Positions 1 to 14,177 of a stretch of DNA of 64,000 nucleotides are shown here, in pieces; the stretch's first letter is position 1; each line of letters opens with the position of its first letter. Position numbers and translations under genes: made by a program. The DNA is from Motacilla alba alba (Eukaryota; Chordata; Aves; Passeriformes; Motacillidae): assembly GCF_015832195.1 (NCBI RefSeq), contig NC_052017.1, positions 8,694,790 to 8,758,789 of the forward strand. The letters are read 5' to 3'. A model generated the notes under the pieces. The model saw nothing but the letters and a program-made list of their open reading frames with translations. It was not told the DNA's origin and did not search any database.

Positions 1-2473
1 GGAATTTGCCCTGAGCACTGCTCCTTGGTGGGATGCTGGCTCAGTAGGTGGCACTATTTCCTCTGGATTTAGGACCAAATCTGAGTCCCAGCACCATGTG
101 TGGGAGCCTTAAGGCACAGTTTGAGTCAGTTATCAGGGCTGGTTGCTTCTGTGCAGGACATGAAGCAGCACTTCTGGCCATGGGTCAGAGGGGTCTTGAC
201 TTTGACATCATAGTCAAAATTAATTTCTGTAGTTTCATTCTGATTCTCTAAATCTCTTTTGAAAATTCAGCTGGATATTGCATTGGTTTTACTTCCAGTC
301 TAAAACTTCTGTCTGGTATTGAATATGTTGTAGTAACTCTCAAACTAGTTATTACCAGCTACCCCAGAAATGGCTGCATTCCTACAGTAGAAATGTGTCC
401 CTATGCATTTCTCCCCTCATAATGCTGAATCTTAATTAACTGCTGCTTATAAAGTGCTTTCAGATTCCCAGGGGGAAAAAAAAAAGTATGGAAGTGCAAA
501 GTATTGTTAATTGTTATTTTAGCACTTTAAAAGCATGAACCTAGCCCTGAAAACTAGCCACAAAATAATACACTAATTCCAAATTCTGCATGAGAAAACT
601 TGAGGCCACAAGGGAATTTGAAAGGTTCCTAATTAGGCAAAACTCACAAGGCAGACAAAAACTGGAAGACAAAGGTTAAACAAAAGAGGCAAGAATATAT
701 TTCACAGGAATCCAAAACACCAGTAGAGAAATGCAGTGAGGGACAGATACTTGGTGTGGACCCGAGGCCAGGTGCAGATGCACAGGGGAGATGCCTGCAC
801 ATTAGCATACATCACTCTGCTAGACGTGCTGGGCAAACCCAGGGCTGAGGTAGCTCAGCAACTCCCTCAGAGTGACAGCAGGGATTTGCTTGGCCCCTTT
901 TGTTTTGCTGATACCACAAGAGTGGAGACAGGGAATTAGAGTGGCACTGATAACTGCCTGCCATGCACTCAGGGGAGAGGGTGATCATTTGTGTGCTGTT
1001 GGCTCTGCCCCTTAGGGTCTTTGGATTTTGTGGTTTTTCCACACATATTATTATCCTTGCTATTTTTAGAAAATTCTGTAGAGAAGGAACAAGTTGTTAA
1101 AAATACTAACTTAAAATAAAAAAAGTGAGTAAAAGCTTTGGGGCTGGATTTACATGGGCAGATCAGGATACTAATGGCCATTATATGCTCTAAATCTAAA
1201 CGTAAATTTTTAAACTCTCATCTCTTCCCTTTAATTAAATTTATTTAAACAGGAAATGTTTTATTCCATAAATGAAAAGGTTTCCACGGGTCAGTTTTTC
1301 CAGGTGCTGTGGCACTATAGCTTGCACAGATAGACCTTCACCTGCAATTTCATGGCTCTGAGGTGCTTGACATCTGTTTCACTGACAAATTTTCTCTCTT
1401 TTCCAGACTACCAAATCCTGAAGTCATCCTTTTCCTCCATATCCCTGCATCTTCTCACAAAACACAGCCAAACACTCTTCCCTGCTACACATGGAAATCC
1501 CAGCTCTTCTGAGTATCCCTGAGACAAAATCCCTGCTTTGTGTGTTTTGGGACAGAAACTCACAGCCAGATCTCCCCTTTTTATGGAAACTTTCTGCCAG
1601 TGGGGTACTGACTGAGATAGGATGTGGCTGTCTCAGTCAATCCCATAAATTATTCTCGATGTAATAGAAGCCCTTTCCTTTGCATTTGCAACTCAGTATG
1701 TACAGACTAAGGTAGCCAGCCCTGCCTCTCCTCCAGTGCAGGTAGAGATCCAACCCTCAAGGCTGCAGCATCAACTCTTTACAGCTTCTTGTTCCCTGTG
1801 CCTTAATGAATATGTATGTTTTTATTGCAGCATGGAATAGCTCAGGTCCCACGAGCACAGCAAGCAGGGAAATGTTTGATTTGTGAGCCTGAGATAGGGA
1901 GCAGCAGTAGTTGAAATTCAGGTGCCACAGGGATTTCTGTACTGGAGGAGAGCCATGGTATCTATATAATTTGGGTACCAAGGAGGTCTGGAAGATGGCT
2001 GGTTTGGAGGTTAGCACAGAGGCCAGCAGTTAGACACCTCCAGCACCCCAGTGAATCAAGCTCCAGAGGCTTGCAATCCATATTCACATATTTTCATTAT
2101 TCAAAAAGGTTTTTACCTTGCCCGGAAATTAAGCACAAAGGGCCTAATTCTGGATGCTGCATGGATATAACCCTTGGCAACTATCACTGAAGTTGATCAG
2201 TAAAACAGTGTTTCACTTTTGCCTCTTTGAGAATGGGATTTGTTCCATACCTAACCAGATAGTTGTCATCAGACTGATCCATACACCTGCATAGGAAAGT
2301 GTCTCTTGTTTTACTATTGCTACAGCATTTCCTCTTTAGAAATTCACTGCACATCTGAAAGCTCCACAGTTTACACAAAAAAAAAAAAAAAAAATTAAGA
2401 GCTACTCTTTCCTTGCTAGTCTTTTACTGGTGTTACTTGCGCTCAGGATGCAAAAGTCAGTGTTCATTTCCCA
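1..2473. other. Intergenic, nothing recognised
   Basis: AT-rich unique sequence. Open frames are short and overlap on both strands, and none matches a family I know. There is an A-run at about 475-485 and an 18-base A-run near 2377-2394. Confidence 0.6.
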
Positions 2474-2627
2474 TCTCTGGAAGTTTTTCAGGCCATGTTG
2501 GATGAAGTTTTAGGCAACCACGTCTAGTGAAAGGTGTCTCAGCTTAGAGCAGGGATTCGGAACTAGATGGTTATTAAGGTCCTTCCCAACCCAGACTATC
2601 CTTTGATTCTGTGATGAGTCTATGATT
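2474..2627 (+). mobile_element. CR1 LINE 3' end fragment
   Basis: The sequence follows the CR1 3' end: GGCCATGTTGGATGAAG, then a stretch like GAACTAGATGGTTATTAAGG, then TCCTTCCCAACCC, ending in the CTGTGATGAGTCTATGATT tail. It is truncated at the 5' end and diverged. CR1 is the dominant LINE of birds and reptiles. Confidence 0.8.
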
Positions 2628-5059
2628 TTCTTGACCTAAGATATGGCATGTAAGTGTAGCACCCTTAAGAGAATGCCACAAATACTTTATGGAGAGGTAC
2701 AGCATCTCTCTCTTGGGCTGATCTTTGCTTAGTACATGCATGTTTTTCAGGCTAAATATTCCCAAGAAAAGGTTAAGGCCAGAGTCAGTTTTTGTTTGTT
2801 TTCCCCCAGTCAGTCACAGCCTAGGTACTTAGAATAAAGTTTTGTGAGGCAGCTCAGCCTTCAGTTCACAGTCTGCAAAATTGTTCTGTCCTCCCATACA
2901 GATCCTGTGGTCTAGCTGCTTCCCTTGTATTTACTCTGATCTTTGGACTTTGTAGCAACCAGTCTGTATCACTACAGAGAAAAAAACATTAACATACAGG
3001 AAGAAAAGCAGAAATGGATGTTTACTGTCCTAGCTGAGCCTATGTGAGGGACATAATGGGCCAGCACTGCCAGCAGCAGGGGCTGTACCCCAGAGAACTG
3101 AGCTGTGAACTTGCCCTCCCTGCCTGTGAAACTTCTCCCTTAGAGGTGAACAAGTAAGATCCACCTCACCAGCCTTCCAGCACAGCTCCCTATCTAGCAT
3201 ACATTAGTTAGAGCATGCTACCATAACACACACCACACAGCAATCTGGGAGGGGAGTGGGAGAGAGGACCTAAGACATGATGCTGGCTGTGACAGGAGAA
3301 AATGGATTGCTTTTCTTCTGTGTTTCAGCCTAATTATTGTACTGAGAATCTGGCTTCTCTGGTGTATTAGAGCTTTAGGGCTCAGTGCTGAAAGCAGGAT
3401 AAGTGCCAGTAGCCAGGGAATGAGGTACTTGGTACAAAACAACAAAAACATCTTCATGAAGGCAGTGACCTGCGGGACTCTAATTAGCTCTGGTACCAGC
3501 AGGGCCCAGCTGTGATGCTGAGCACAGATCTGAAGCTTGAAGAGACTGGCCAGCCACAAGCAGGGTCCATAGCTGTGCCAGGAAAGAAGGGAACAGAGGA
3601 AAATTCTGCCACAGTGACATGAATGAATGCTCAGAAGGTGTCTCGGGCTCCTGTGCCAGCTGGCTGAGTGGCTGCAGAGCCTGCGTATAAAGACCACTTT
3701 CTGGGAAATGGAAAGACAGCTATGTTTAATATTAGAGCTTGTGACTCATTTTCTCTATTTGCTACCCCAACTGCATAACCAAACAGAGTCTCCAATCTTC
3801 CTTCCTATGACCTTCAATCATCTGTTGGAAAGACACGTCACTCGGATGAAATGGAGAGAATTTATTCAGAAATTTCACTAACGGAGATGAAGCAACCTCT
3901 GTGCTGCATTTGTCCATCTCTCCTTGAAGACCAAAGATGAGGTGGGTCACACAAAAGGCAGATTTTTCCATCAGTCTGACCTCACAGTACAGTCTCCATA
4001 TTTTGTTGAATGCAGGAAGCTGATAACCTTATCCTTGTCATGTTTTCACAGATCTGTGCCTCTTTTCATCATATTCCTCCAGGCAATTCCGTGTCTATTT
4101 TGTACTTAACCTCATAGTTTTGATTTGCATAGCAGGTTGCCTATTCCTTTGCTTTTGCACATTTCTTTTGTTTAAGAAAGAATTCCGTCCTAATCCCTTG
4201 AACTTGCCCATGATTTTGCCATTAATCCCACAAAGAAAAAAAAAAGGTGCAAAATATACAAAATCTCCCAGAACCCAGAGAAAAGAGTATCCCAAAGACC
4301 ATCAGTGTTAAATATTGTTGTTTATCCATGCACTCCAAATGCATTAATAGGTTAGAAAATGGAGATGAGCCTAGGTTAAACAGACAGCTTTGTCACTTTG
4401 CAGATGACAGGTCTTTAGACTTACAAGATAAATAAGACAATTCAAGCATGCCTTTACCACTCAACATACTCCTCCTTATGTTCTTACAAAAGCTTATGCA
4501 ATTGTGTACTGATGTAAAAGGCACTTTCCTGCCTGTGATTTTTTATGCAATCAGTAAGAAAAAATTCCTGATGAACTAGACTCTGTGGGTCATCCTCTGA
4601 TCGTTCTAATTTGAATGGATGAAGAAAAAATGTCATAGACAGCCAGTATGCTGGAAAAGAGAAGATCTCTAGGGTCACTGACAGCAGACTGGCAGTGGGT
4701 TGTCACAGTAGACTTTGCTGGTTATTTGCTGTCTTTCTGTGAATCATCTGGTTTTTTGCTCCTTGATCACAGGCTTAGGCTCCCCTGCATGCAAGGCAGA
4801 TGCCTCGTTTGTGGGTACCAAGTGGAGTCATGTCTAAGATGAATGTTGAACTGCTCAGATCTGTTAAAACTGAGAAACTTCTGGGCACAGCTGAAAATAC
4901 AACATGAATTGCCTCAGGAACACTGATGCTCGAGGCTGTGATGCCTGCAGATTTTTAGGTGCCCCTTGATTTCATGAAGAGATGGGGAGAAATCATTGGT
5001 TTGATGTCTGGCTGATAGCTGGAAGAGAACAGAGCACAGGCTCTCATGAAATTCCATCT
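2628..5059. other. Intergenic, nothing recognised
   Basis: Unique sequence without a supported gene. A 159-codon minus-strand frame at 3218-3697 shows no domain, start context or splice evidence and is taken as chance. Confidence 0.55.
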
Positions 5060-5549
5060 ATGATTTTGTGTCTGGTTTGGGCTCCAGCTGAAGCAGGATA
5101 GGAAGAAACTGCAGCAGGTGTAATGGAGGACTACCAAAATGGCCCAAGGTTGGGTGATCATGGTTCACAAGAAGAGGCCAAGAGAGCTGAGTCTGTCCTG
5201 CCTTTGTGGAGACAAGGCTAAGGGACACACTTGTAACTAAAAGGACTTGATGAGCAGCTGCAAAGACAGAAGACTCAAACCCTTCTTAGTAGTTCCAGGC
5301 ACTATAAGAAGGGCTGAGACCACAAAATGAGATTTGAGGTTTCAGTCTGAACATTAAGAAAAGATTTCAGCAGGAGGCCCAGCAGTGGAAGAGCTCACCA
5401 GGAATGTCGTTCAACCTCCCTATTTTGAAGTTTGCACATCTCACCTGCAAAAGGCCGCAGGCTGGCCCCTTGTGGGTGATGAGTAGACTGATGGAGACTA
5501 GAAATCTCCAGATGTCCATTGCAACCAGCATTTCTGTGATTCTATGATC
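5060..5549 (+). mobile_element. CR1 LINE 3' fragment, older copy
   Basis: Degraded CR1 similarity can be followed through the end of the reverse transcriptase region and the 3'UTR: ATGGAGGACTACCAAAATGG, then GAGCTGAGTCTGTCCTGCC, then CAGTCTGAACATTAAGAAAA, then AGAAATCTCCAGATGTCC, ending TTCTGTGATTCTATGAT. It is 5' truncated, as is usual for this family. Confidence 0.8.
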
Positions 5550-6116
5550 TAGAAGATTTTTAGCACATTTTGTAGCTGTAACGCAGTTCCAGACTTCTCA
5601 AGTGAGACTAAGTCAGAGCAGGAGACTAGAACACAAAGAGAGGAGAGCAAAAGTTTTGCTCTAAAAACCAATGCACCAGAAAATCAAAGGAATTGTATCC
5701 ATATGCTTTGGTAAGCTGAGGAGATGTGTCTTTGCCATTACATTGAATGGGCTGACTATGAGTTTCTCATCATGATGTGAAGAGTTAGGGATAACTTCAG
5801 AAGGAGCCTGCTGGAAGGAAACTCTGCTTGCTGGAGTGGTGAAAAGCTGCCTCTCAGCTGACAGCACAACAGAGACTTTCTGTGCTCTAAAATGATTCTC
5901 ATAGAGACCAAGGACAAGTGTGTGTGTGGGGCCCCTTCTGTGTCTTGACAGTGGTGCTCTGGAATAAAATGTTGGGGAGAGAGAAGGAAATACCTTGAGG
6001 AGAGAAGTCAGCATTAATTTTAATGTTACTGTGTTTTGGAGTGAGCAATACTGAAGTCTTAGGCTTGCAGATGTGGTGATAGCCCCCAGTTTAGTCTCCA
6101 ACAAAGAAGTCTGCTG

Positions 6117-6150
6117 TCCACACACGCGCACACACACACACACACACACA
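6117..6150. repeat. (CA)n microsatellite
   Basis: About 16 CA units with two CG interruptions near the left end. On the minus strand it encodes an artefactual Cys-Val repeat at the start of an open frame. Confidence 0.9.
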
Positions 6151-9100
6151 ATCTTTCAAATACCCTCTAGCACCACCCACCACATACTTCCTGTGTGATT
6201 AACACATTCCTGTTGAGTGGGCAAAAGTAGCATTTCCAGTTTTTGCTGTACTCCAAGTCTCTGACCGTCTGGGCTGGCAGCTTTGCATGGGGAGCACAGA
6301 GTGCACACTCCATGTCACCTGATCCCACGTGTCAAACTGAAGAAGGAAATTGCAGTTATGGCAGGCATACAGCAGTGTGCATGAGTATGAAACCTAAAAA
6401 AGAAATAAACTTGTAGATCTCCATGGGTCTATTTAAATACAATATTTTATTCCATCCTGTGTCGCTTTTTATGCAGTTCTCATCACCATAGCAACAGAGG
6501 TCCAGCTCTTCAAATGGAATTTAGGTATCCTTCAGCACCCAAATCTGTCAGCTGGGTGGTATTGCAGTCACAAAAAGATTATTAAGCTTCCACACACTCC
6601 TGTGTTTATTCAAAGTTCCTGGATACAGGTGCTGCCCATAGCTGAGAATTTGCTAAGTGTTCCAGGTCAAGCTGAAACAAGACTTAAAGATCCACAAATG
6701 CAGAATTTCCTCACTTCACTATCCAGTACCTTTGAAACACTGGGAAGAAGATTAAATGAGCTGTGGTTCACCCAGTGGACAGCCTAGGGACAAATATGAC
6801 CCTATATTAATTTTTACCTCTGCCAGTCTTGCCACCCTGGCAGCCCCCTCCAGCCTGCTGGTTAAAGAACTGATGTGTGACAGGCGGGTTCAAATTTTGC
6901 TCTGAATCATTTGATGCAGAGAAATATGACTCCTCTCCCACATCCTACTGTAACCCTCCTGCCAGCTCTCCCTGTTTGAATGAACATGCTCAAGCAAAAA
7001 AATTTCCTTTGCAGAACACCTTCCCCTCAGGGGAATGGTTCGAATTTTGCCTCAAATGAAGCAAAACCAGGGAACTGAGCTGGAGTTTCCTGCAGCACAA
7101 GATTAACAATCATCTGTCATGGTTTGGTTCCATTATCTTTTTGTAAAGGGAGACATGTACGCAGGGGGATTTTTAAAATATACATATTTCTGTGCATAGA
7201 AATTGTGTCCCTCTTTGCGTTCTTCTACTTGGATGAATAGTGTGCGTGTTCTTAGCAGCATTGCACAGACTTTGCATGCGTAAATATTGTTGTGTACATT
7301 TTTTATTCCTCCTCTCTAAATAGCTCGATATATGTGGAATGCAGTGACGTTTATGTTCAGGCAGTGTGCAAGGCTGTGTGTGGATGTGCCCTGTGTGATG
7401 GGGGAGGGGGATCTCCTTGACACAACACTTATTAGTATCATCAATCACTGGGGATGTCATTTCCAAATTCCCTTTCCCTTACCTAATTTGCTAAACCTAA
7501 TTCTTTATCACACTAAAAAACCCAGCATGAGAGATGGAATTGATAATAAGAGATGGCTTGCTCTACTGTACAGGGGCAACGTCAGCCTGGCACCTTCTAG
7601 AGGGATTTCCCATTTTCTCTCTCTTTCCATGTTGGGTGCTCTGTATCTGCTCAGCCAGAGCAATTACAAGCCCATTGCATCCCTATTTTACTGTGGCTTT
7701 ATTTACTTCTGGCTCCTCAGTGAGCTCTTTAGTTGCTGGAGTCCCTGAGTCAAGCATTTTGCTTGATTTGTCTGCTGGTGCTTTCTTGGCTTATTTGCTA
7801 ATGCATCCAGTTCGGGACACCTCCAAAATGCACTTCATTAATCTCAACAACCTAAGGCTATATATTTTTTTTCCAAGGCTGGCACTAAATTAGCCAAAGA
7901 CCTTTATCAAAAACTTGCCTTATTGAATTTGCCAGTCCTATCCTACTTGTGCAAATAATTGCATATCTGTAAAACTTGGAGGGAGGAAAACAGCAAGCCA
8001 TGTGTGGAATCTAAACTACTGACTCAAAACTCCTATCCCTGCCATAGACAGTGCCAGGATCTCATCCTATATGTGCTGTCACTTCCATTCCATATGTAAG
8101 TCCTCTTCCTGTCAATGAATTTAACTCACCAGAAATCATTGATTTCCTTGGGTTTGTTCACAGGATTGTCCTACACACAGACTCCTAATGGAATTAATGG
8201 ATCTGCATCCTGCCCACATAGATTATAGCGCTGGATTTGGGCTCAATTATTCATGGACGTGACTTTGTTTCACCAGCAGATCTTAAAAAGACACAGCGTC
8301 TTCTCCCAGTTGTTATAAAGAGGATGCCAAAGAAAGAGAACAGAAACATATGAAAACTCTAATAGTAAGGCAGGTCAGAAGCCTTAGGAGGAGATGACCT
8401 TCAAAATTTCGTGCACATAAAGGGAAAAAAAATCCCAAGCAAGCTCTGTTTTTCATAAAGCAGGGAAGGTGCATCCAGTGTGTAAAGCTTTTAACACCAG
8501 CATAAAGAATCAGTGAAGCCTGACTTTTCCATTTGATGAGAAATGAGTAAGACTCAGAATACAAAGTTGTCACCAATTAGCAGCATCTCAGCTAAAAGTG
8601 TGAATATTTTTAGAAAACTGAAAGGATTCAAGACTTATTTTTAAACAAAGAAGGGGTTTTAATCAGATGAAGAGATGGATATTAGGATGGATGCTTTAAA
8701 AAATCCTTTGGGAATTTGGTTGCTTGGTGCCAGGAGGAATGGTACTTAACTATTTTTTTTGTCTTTTTTTTTTTTTCACTTTGAGCATCTGTAATTCCCC
8801 CAGTGACTTCACAGTCCCTTGAGCTAGACTATCGGGACTCCCTGTTCAGATGCTGTCATGATGACATCAGTCTTGGTGGGAGCACAGGAAATATCATTGT
8901 GGATCAAGGCACACCAGGCTGGAGATTCACCAAAACCACAGTGTTTGTATGAGTCCAGTAAAACTGACCGCACTGGGAAGGTCCTACTCCCAGTGAAAAA
9001 ATCTGAAATCTGAGAAAAGCTGAAAAATCACCAACTGAGACCAAGAGCAGTCAGGATTCACTGGAAAACTGGGAGAGAATGTTTCTGACACTGAAGCTGC

Positions 9101-9570
9101 CATAACAGGAGATGTGCAATGAGGGACCCCTCACTGTTTTGTCTGCACCAGCAGACAAATACTTTGATACCCGGATTTGTGATGCTGCACCTCGCTCACC
9201 CTGAGCACCTCCCAGGCAGTCAGGCACCAAAAGCTTTGTTAGTTGAATGCCCCAGGGGCAGCAGCAAGAATTCCAAGCATGAACTCTGCTATTTGCCCAG
9301 AGGTTCTGAGACCCCCAAAACTGCTGTTCCTTTACAGAGAAGGTACGTGTTTGCTCAGCTTCCTCACTGAAAGCCATGTTCAAACAGCAACAGCTGAAAA
9401 AAAAAAAGGCTTAAATAAGGTATTTGAAATTGCAAAAGCTCTTCTGAGCAGGGATTGACTACTACACTTACCCAATGCTCTGCACTCAGTTCTTGGTTAG
9501 CTTTAGGCAGCTCCGTAAAATTTATTCTCCAAGGAAAATATAAAATCTTTAAAGGCTAGAAAATTTCAGT

Positions 9571-9649
9571 ATTTTTATGTGAGAAGTATCTAATGTAAGA
9601 AGTAAAATAGAAGTATCTATTTTTATGTGAGAAGTATCTAATGTAAGAA
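9571..9649 (+). repeat. Direct repeat, 31 bp copies, 48 bp period
   Basis: The 31-base segment at 9571-9601 (starting ATTTTTATGTGAGAAGTATC) recurs exactly at 9619-9649. This indicates a recent local duplication of a 48-base unit. Confidence 0.9.
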
Positions 9650-11546
9650 AAACCTCTGCTTGCTACAGCCCAGATATTTATGGTAAATGTGCTCTGATCT
9701 TGTGATTTCACACCAAAAAGGAGTCATGCCACTGCCAAATGTCCAAGGAAAGGCACCATAAATCTCCTTGTGTCCCACTGAATACCCATAAAAAACCTCT
9801 ACCAGATTAAGTCTTCTTTTCTAAGCAGTAAGTACCTAATGGAAATGCCTTTTAGCATAGGGAGGCTACAAGGAATCCAGCAAAACTTTGGCAATGAAAC
9901 AAGTTTCTTTTTCAGTGGCTGTTTGCCTCCCCAGATCCAGAACTACAACTCCTCCCAACAGGAAATGCTCCAATATTCAGATTGTCTGAGGAGCATGGGT
10001 ATTGTTTTAGCCTTTTGTAGAAGAGCTAAAGAGTAAAATATTTAAATAATTATAAGTGTAAAATTATATGTGATTGGACACAGATAATAAACCTCAATTC
10101 CTGCATATTTTGTGAAGGTTGAGAGAAGTTTTTTTTGCATAAAATCTGCTATGAGAAAACATTTAAAAACATTTCACAAGTAATGTGGCCATATCTGCCA
10201 GAGGCAAAGGAGCAAACCCTATACAGATGATGAATTTGAGAGCCATTTATCTTAGCTAGACCATAACAACCATTGCAAAGATGGACAAAGCTCTTGCCCC
10301 CGATGGCTGGGTTTCCACTCCTCCAGGGCAGGTGGAATTTAGCCAGGTCTCTGTGTTTTTTTCAGTCTGTAGAATATTAAAGAAGATGAAAAATTGTTGC
10401 AAAGATACAACTTTCTTGCATGCTTTGAAACAAAACAATTTTATACTCCATGACATAGAAATTTTTTGGCAGTTAAGTATCTTATTATTCACACTTGGCC
10501 TTCATCAATAACTGTAGTCCTGTAAGATCATTTAATACTGTGCCTGGTAAATTTTCTCAACAAGTCTGGAAGATTGTTGTATTTAGATCAATACCACAGC
10601 CATTTGGTTGGCATGTACTAAGAAGAATATTACTTTTGCAAATCCACCAAGTCATGTACTGAGGTGCCAAGCTAGGAGGGTTATCAAGACAGCTGTCCCA
10701 GTCTTCCTGCTGCTCAAAGGGCTGTGCAATAATTTTGGCCCAGGAGCCAGCTGTAGGCTTATTTAAAATATCAGCAACTTTCACCTTGGTGTAAGGTTTA
10801 GTGAAACTCATTGTTTTTAATTTGCAGCTTTGAGAAGTGTAACCATCTATGTTTTATAGATTTTTCTTTTCCTTTGAGGAAACTCATCAACTTTGATGTC
10901 TGTAACTATTGATTCTCTGCATTAAGGGATTGGTAAAACAGATTAACCACAATAGCGTGTTAATTAAGACCATGTTTCAGCTTTCCAAAATTACTCTCTT
11001 TTTGCAGAAAGCTGATGAATTGACTGGCATTAGAGACCATCCAGCCCAAGGAGCCAGAAGGTACAGATCACAGGGGAAATCATGCACATACCCAAGAGAA
11101 GGTTTGGAGAGAGTGCAATCCCATTTTCACAATGTCCTCTGTGGGTCTGTTGTGTCCAAACCTTTAGTGATGCTAACAGGATATTCTGCATGTGCACAGC
11201 CTGTCAGATCTTCAGCCAGGCTGAGACAGGATTTGCCATGCATGAAAATTCCAGGATGAGGGGTCAAGACTAGAAACAGGACCTTGTCCCAGAGAAAGAT
11301 GTTCTGCCACACAAAGCCAGTCTATCAGCCCAGGAACCTCTTCAGGTTTTCTAAATTACCTTCAACTAAAGCAATAATTTGCCTCCTTCCATTCTTAACT
11401 TTCATGCCTCTTGTGCAGTCAGGCTTTACTCTTTGGAGCAGAGCTTGTGGTGGGTTTGTGCCTGGTCCAGAGGGTGCTGACCTGAGCTGGGACATCACCA
11501 TGGCTGCTCCTGGGTAAATACCTCTACTGTGCTCTCGTGAGATTCC

Positions 11547-12065
11547 TAATTTCACAAGGACACAGCCCTGAAGTGCTGTGTCCAGTTCAGGGGTCCCCAG
11601 CCTTGGAAAGACATGGACCTGTTGGAGTCAGCCCAGAGGAGGCCACAAAAATGGTCAGAGGGTTGGAGCACCTCTCCTACAAACACAGGCTGAGAGAGTG
11701 GGGGTTGTTCAGCCTGGAGAAGAGAAAGCTTCAGGAGCACTTTAGAGCTCCTGTCAGTACCTAAAGGGGAGTATGAGAAAGATGAGGACAGAGGTTTATC
11801 AGGGTTTGCAGTGACAGGACAAGAAGTAATGATTTTAAAAAACAAGGGTAGATTTAGATTTGATATAATGTATGCTAAGTGTGGAGAAACACTGGCACAG
11901 GTTGCTCAGAGATGTTCTAGATGCCCCATGACTGGAAACATTAAAGGTCAGGTTGTACAGGCTTTCAGAGCTACCTGATCAAGTTGAAGCTGTCCCTGCT
12001 TACTGCAGTGGAGATGGGCTTTTAAAGGCTCTTTCCAACCCAGGCTGTTTGACAAGCCTATGGTT
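11547..12065 (+). mobile_element. CR1 LINE 3' end, about 520 bp
   Basis: This is the clearest CR1 copy. Landmarks in order are GTGTCCAGTTCAGGGGTCCC, GACATGGACCTGTTGGAG, AGGCTGAGAGAGTGGGGGTT followed by GTTCAGCCTGGAGAAGAGAA, CAGTGACAGGACAAG, a divergent 3'UTR with AACACTGGCACAGGTTGC and GATGCCCCATGACTGG, and CTCTTTCCAACCCAGG at the end. It covers the end of ORF2 and the 3'UTR. Coding capacity is lost. Confidence 0.9.
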
Positions 12066-14177
12066 CTGCTGCCGGCTGGTAGTTAGTGCTGCCATTCATT
12101 CAAGTTTCACTTGCATTGAAGTGCTAGTTCTGCAAATGCCCAGTGCTCTTCTGATGTATTCAGTCAGAGACAATGATGAGAGTTTGCTTTTGATGCAATG
12201 ATGTGGATTGCTTTTTAAGCTATTCTGTCTGGGAGTGAGTAAAAAATGGAATCAATGTCCAAGGGGTGTCTCTGGTGGTAGATCAGGCTGGTCTGATCCA
12301 CTGCCAGACAGTACCATGTGGGCAGAGAGTCACCTCCAGCAGCAAAACCCCCTCTCCATTTCTTCCCCACCCTCATTACCTAGTGCAAGGATATCCAGCA
12401 GACTCCTGCCTCTCTTATCATGCAAACTGGAATTTTTTTTGTCCAAAAAACAAATATTGTTAGCCCAGTATTTCAAGGTCGAGTACTTCACTGTACCCAG
12501 TTGATTTCATTTTCATTTGTGTATGTAAAAAAATTGAGGAACATGAGCTGTACAGTTTTTGAATATTGTTTAAAAATACATCTTTCCTGGGTAGATGGGA
12601 GTATGCTAAATGTGTGTATCTTTTAGAAAAAAGCCTCAGTTTTATTATTGCTATGATTTCCCACTTTCACTATTTTCTGGAAAGATCAGGGTTATTTTGT
12701 TCAGAGATTATTTTAGCTGGTTCTATCCATTTTCCTTCCCCCCTCCCCAGAAAGCTTGCTTTTAATAACAGTTGCTTTTTCTTTGCAACTGCTGGGAAGA
12801 GGAGTCCAATAAACCCCTCCTTAGGTTTCTTCCAGAAATAAAATAAAAAACCCATCTTGGCTGTCATTCAGGCCTGTCTTTTCATTAATTCTATTTCAAT
12901 GTATTTTATGTGACCGTGTGCCTGCCTTTGCAACAGCAAGGAATCTCAGTGGGATGGAGCAGCTTAATCGATCAGCAATCCTGGTCACCCAGAAAGAGTG
13001 TTAATTGGCCTCAGTACTTGAAGCATGTGACACTGCCTGACCTAATCATCAGAACTGGAGAAGTCAATAAATTAGAGGAGAAAATGCAGATGGATAAAAT
13101 AAAGACCCAGCTCTATAAAACACGCTGTGAACATCGTTCCTGAATAGTGCTCTATGGAAAAGCCAAGTTAAGCATTTTCTGGATAAGGCCCAGGGGAGCT
13201 AAGAGCAAGAATAATTTCATGTTTTCAGAGTTTCACCTTTTAGTCTTCCATCACGTACACTTGATACGTCTCAGCAATTTGTCTGAAATCTCCTAACTGA
13301 ACCTGTGAAAATCATTCATTCTCCCACTCTAATAACCAGCAGTGTAGCTTGCCTCGCTCCTGCACTCCCTGGGGATGGACTGAGGCTGGCCGAGCCAATA
13401 TGGCCTGGTCAGGGGTTTGGCAGGGACATGCCCAGACTCACCTCCCTCTGAGAGAGGAGCAGTGTTCCCACAAAATTTGATGTCTGGGTTAAATGCTGCA
13501 GGTGAGATCTCGGCTCCCTCTGCCACCATGGGAGCAGGTTGGCTTTGTCACCGGGTCCAGCATTTAACTACTGATGGGCAAATAACTTCAGGCTGCTAAT
13601 GCAGACCCAGGAAGAAGCTGGTGGGAGCACCTCCCACAGAACAGCCAGAGAAGGAGAGTGGATTGCCTTTGGAGATGGGGCAATCCACTGTCAGGGCAGT
13701 GTCCTGTCAGCCTTATTAAAAGTGTTCCCTTCCCTGTGCTGCAGGAGGAGGACTTTGCTCCCTGGAGCCAGCAGGGGTGATTTTCCAAGTGTTGGCAGCA
13801 AAGGAAGTAGCATGTGCAATTCCAGGCTGTCCCAGCAAACATGGAAAGGACTGCCCTAGTGACTGAAGCATGTGGAATGCAGGCCCAGGCAGAAGCTGAT
13901 GGGACAGAAGAGTTCAGGCTCCCAAACCTGCTCTCTTATGTGGAATGGCTGTGTAGGGATAGAACCCTTAACCACCCTTCTGTGGGACTAGGCAGTGTCT
14001 GGGTTGGATGTGGAATAATAAAGCTCTTTGTCCTGCGGGCTCCAAAGGCAGTGAGTACTGCAGTGAGACCCAAACCTCCCCTTAAATGTTCAGAAAAAGA
14101 AGGAAATCAATATAAATGCCCAGCAAATGCATCTGTCAGGCAATAAGTTAAAGGGAGGATGGTGTCAAGTGTATCAC
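12066..14177. other. Intergenic, nothing recognised
   Basis: Unique sequence of mixed composition with several short overlapping open frames. No gene, RNA or repeat could be supported. Confidence 0.5.

Larger units (their letters stand above)
5550..11546. other. Intergenic, no gene seen
   Basis: AT-rich unique DNA containing a CA microsatellite at 6117-6150 and a 48-base-period duplication at 9571-9649. Open frames up to 162 codons exist (5661-6149, minus), but the longest runs through the microsatellite and has no family resemblance. Confidence 0.55.

Noticed and set aside
3218..3697. 159-codon minus-strand open frame
   Set aside because: Composition is unremarkable, with no splice, domain or start evidence; random.
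5661..6149. 162-codon minus-strand open frame
   Set aside because: It starts inside the CA microsatellite and has no family resemblance.
6880..7060. Two tRNA B-box-like words (GGTTCAAATT and GGTTCGAATT) 150 bases apart
   Set aside because: There is no A-box, no cloverleaf arms and no anticodon stem around either one.
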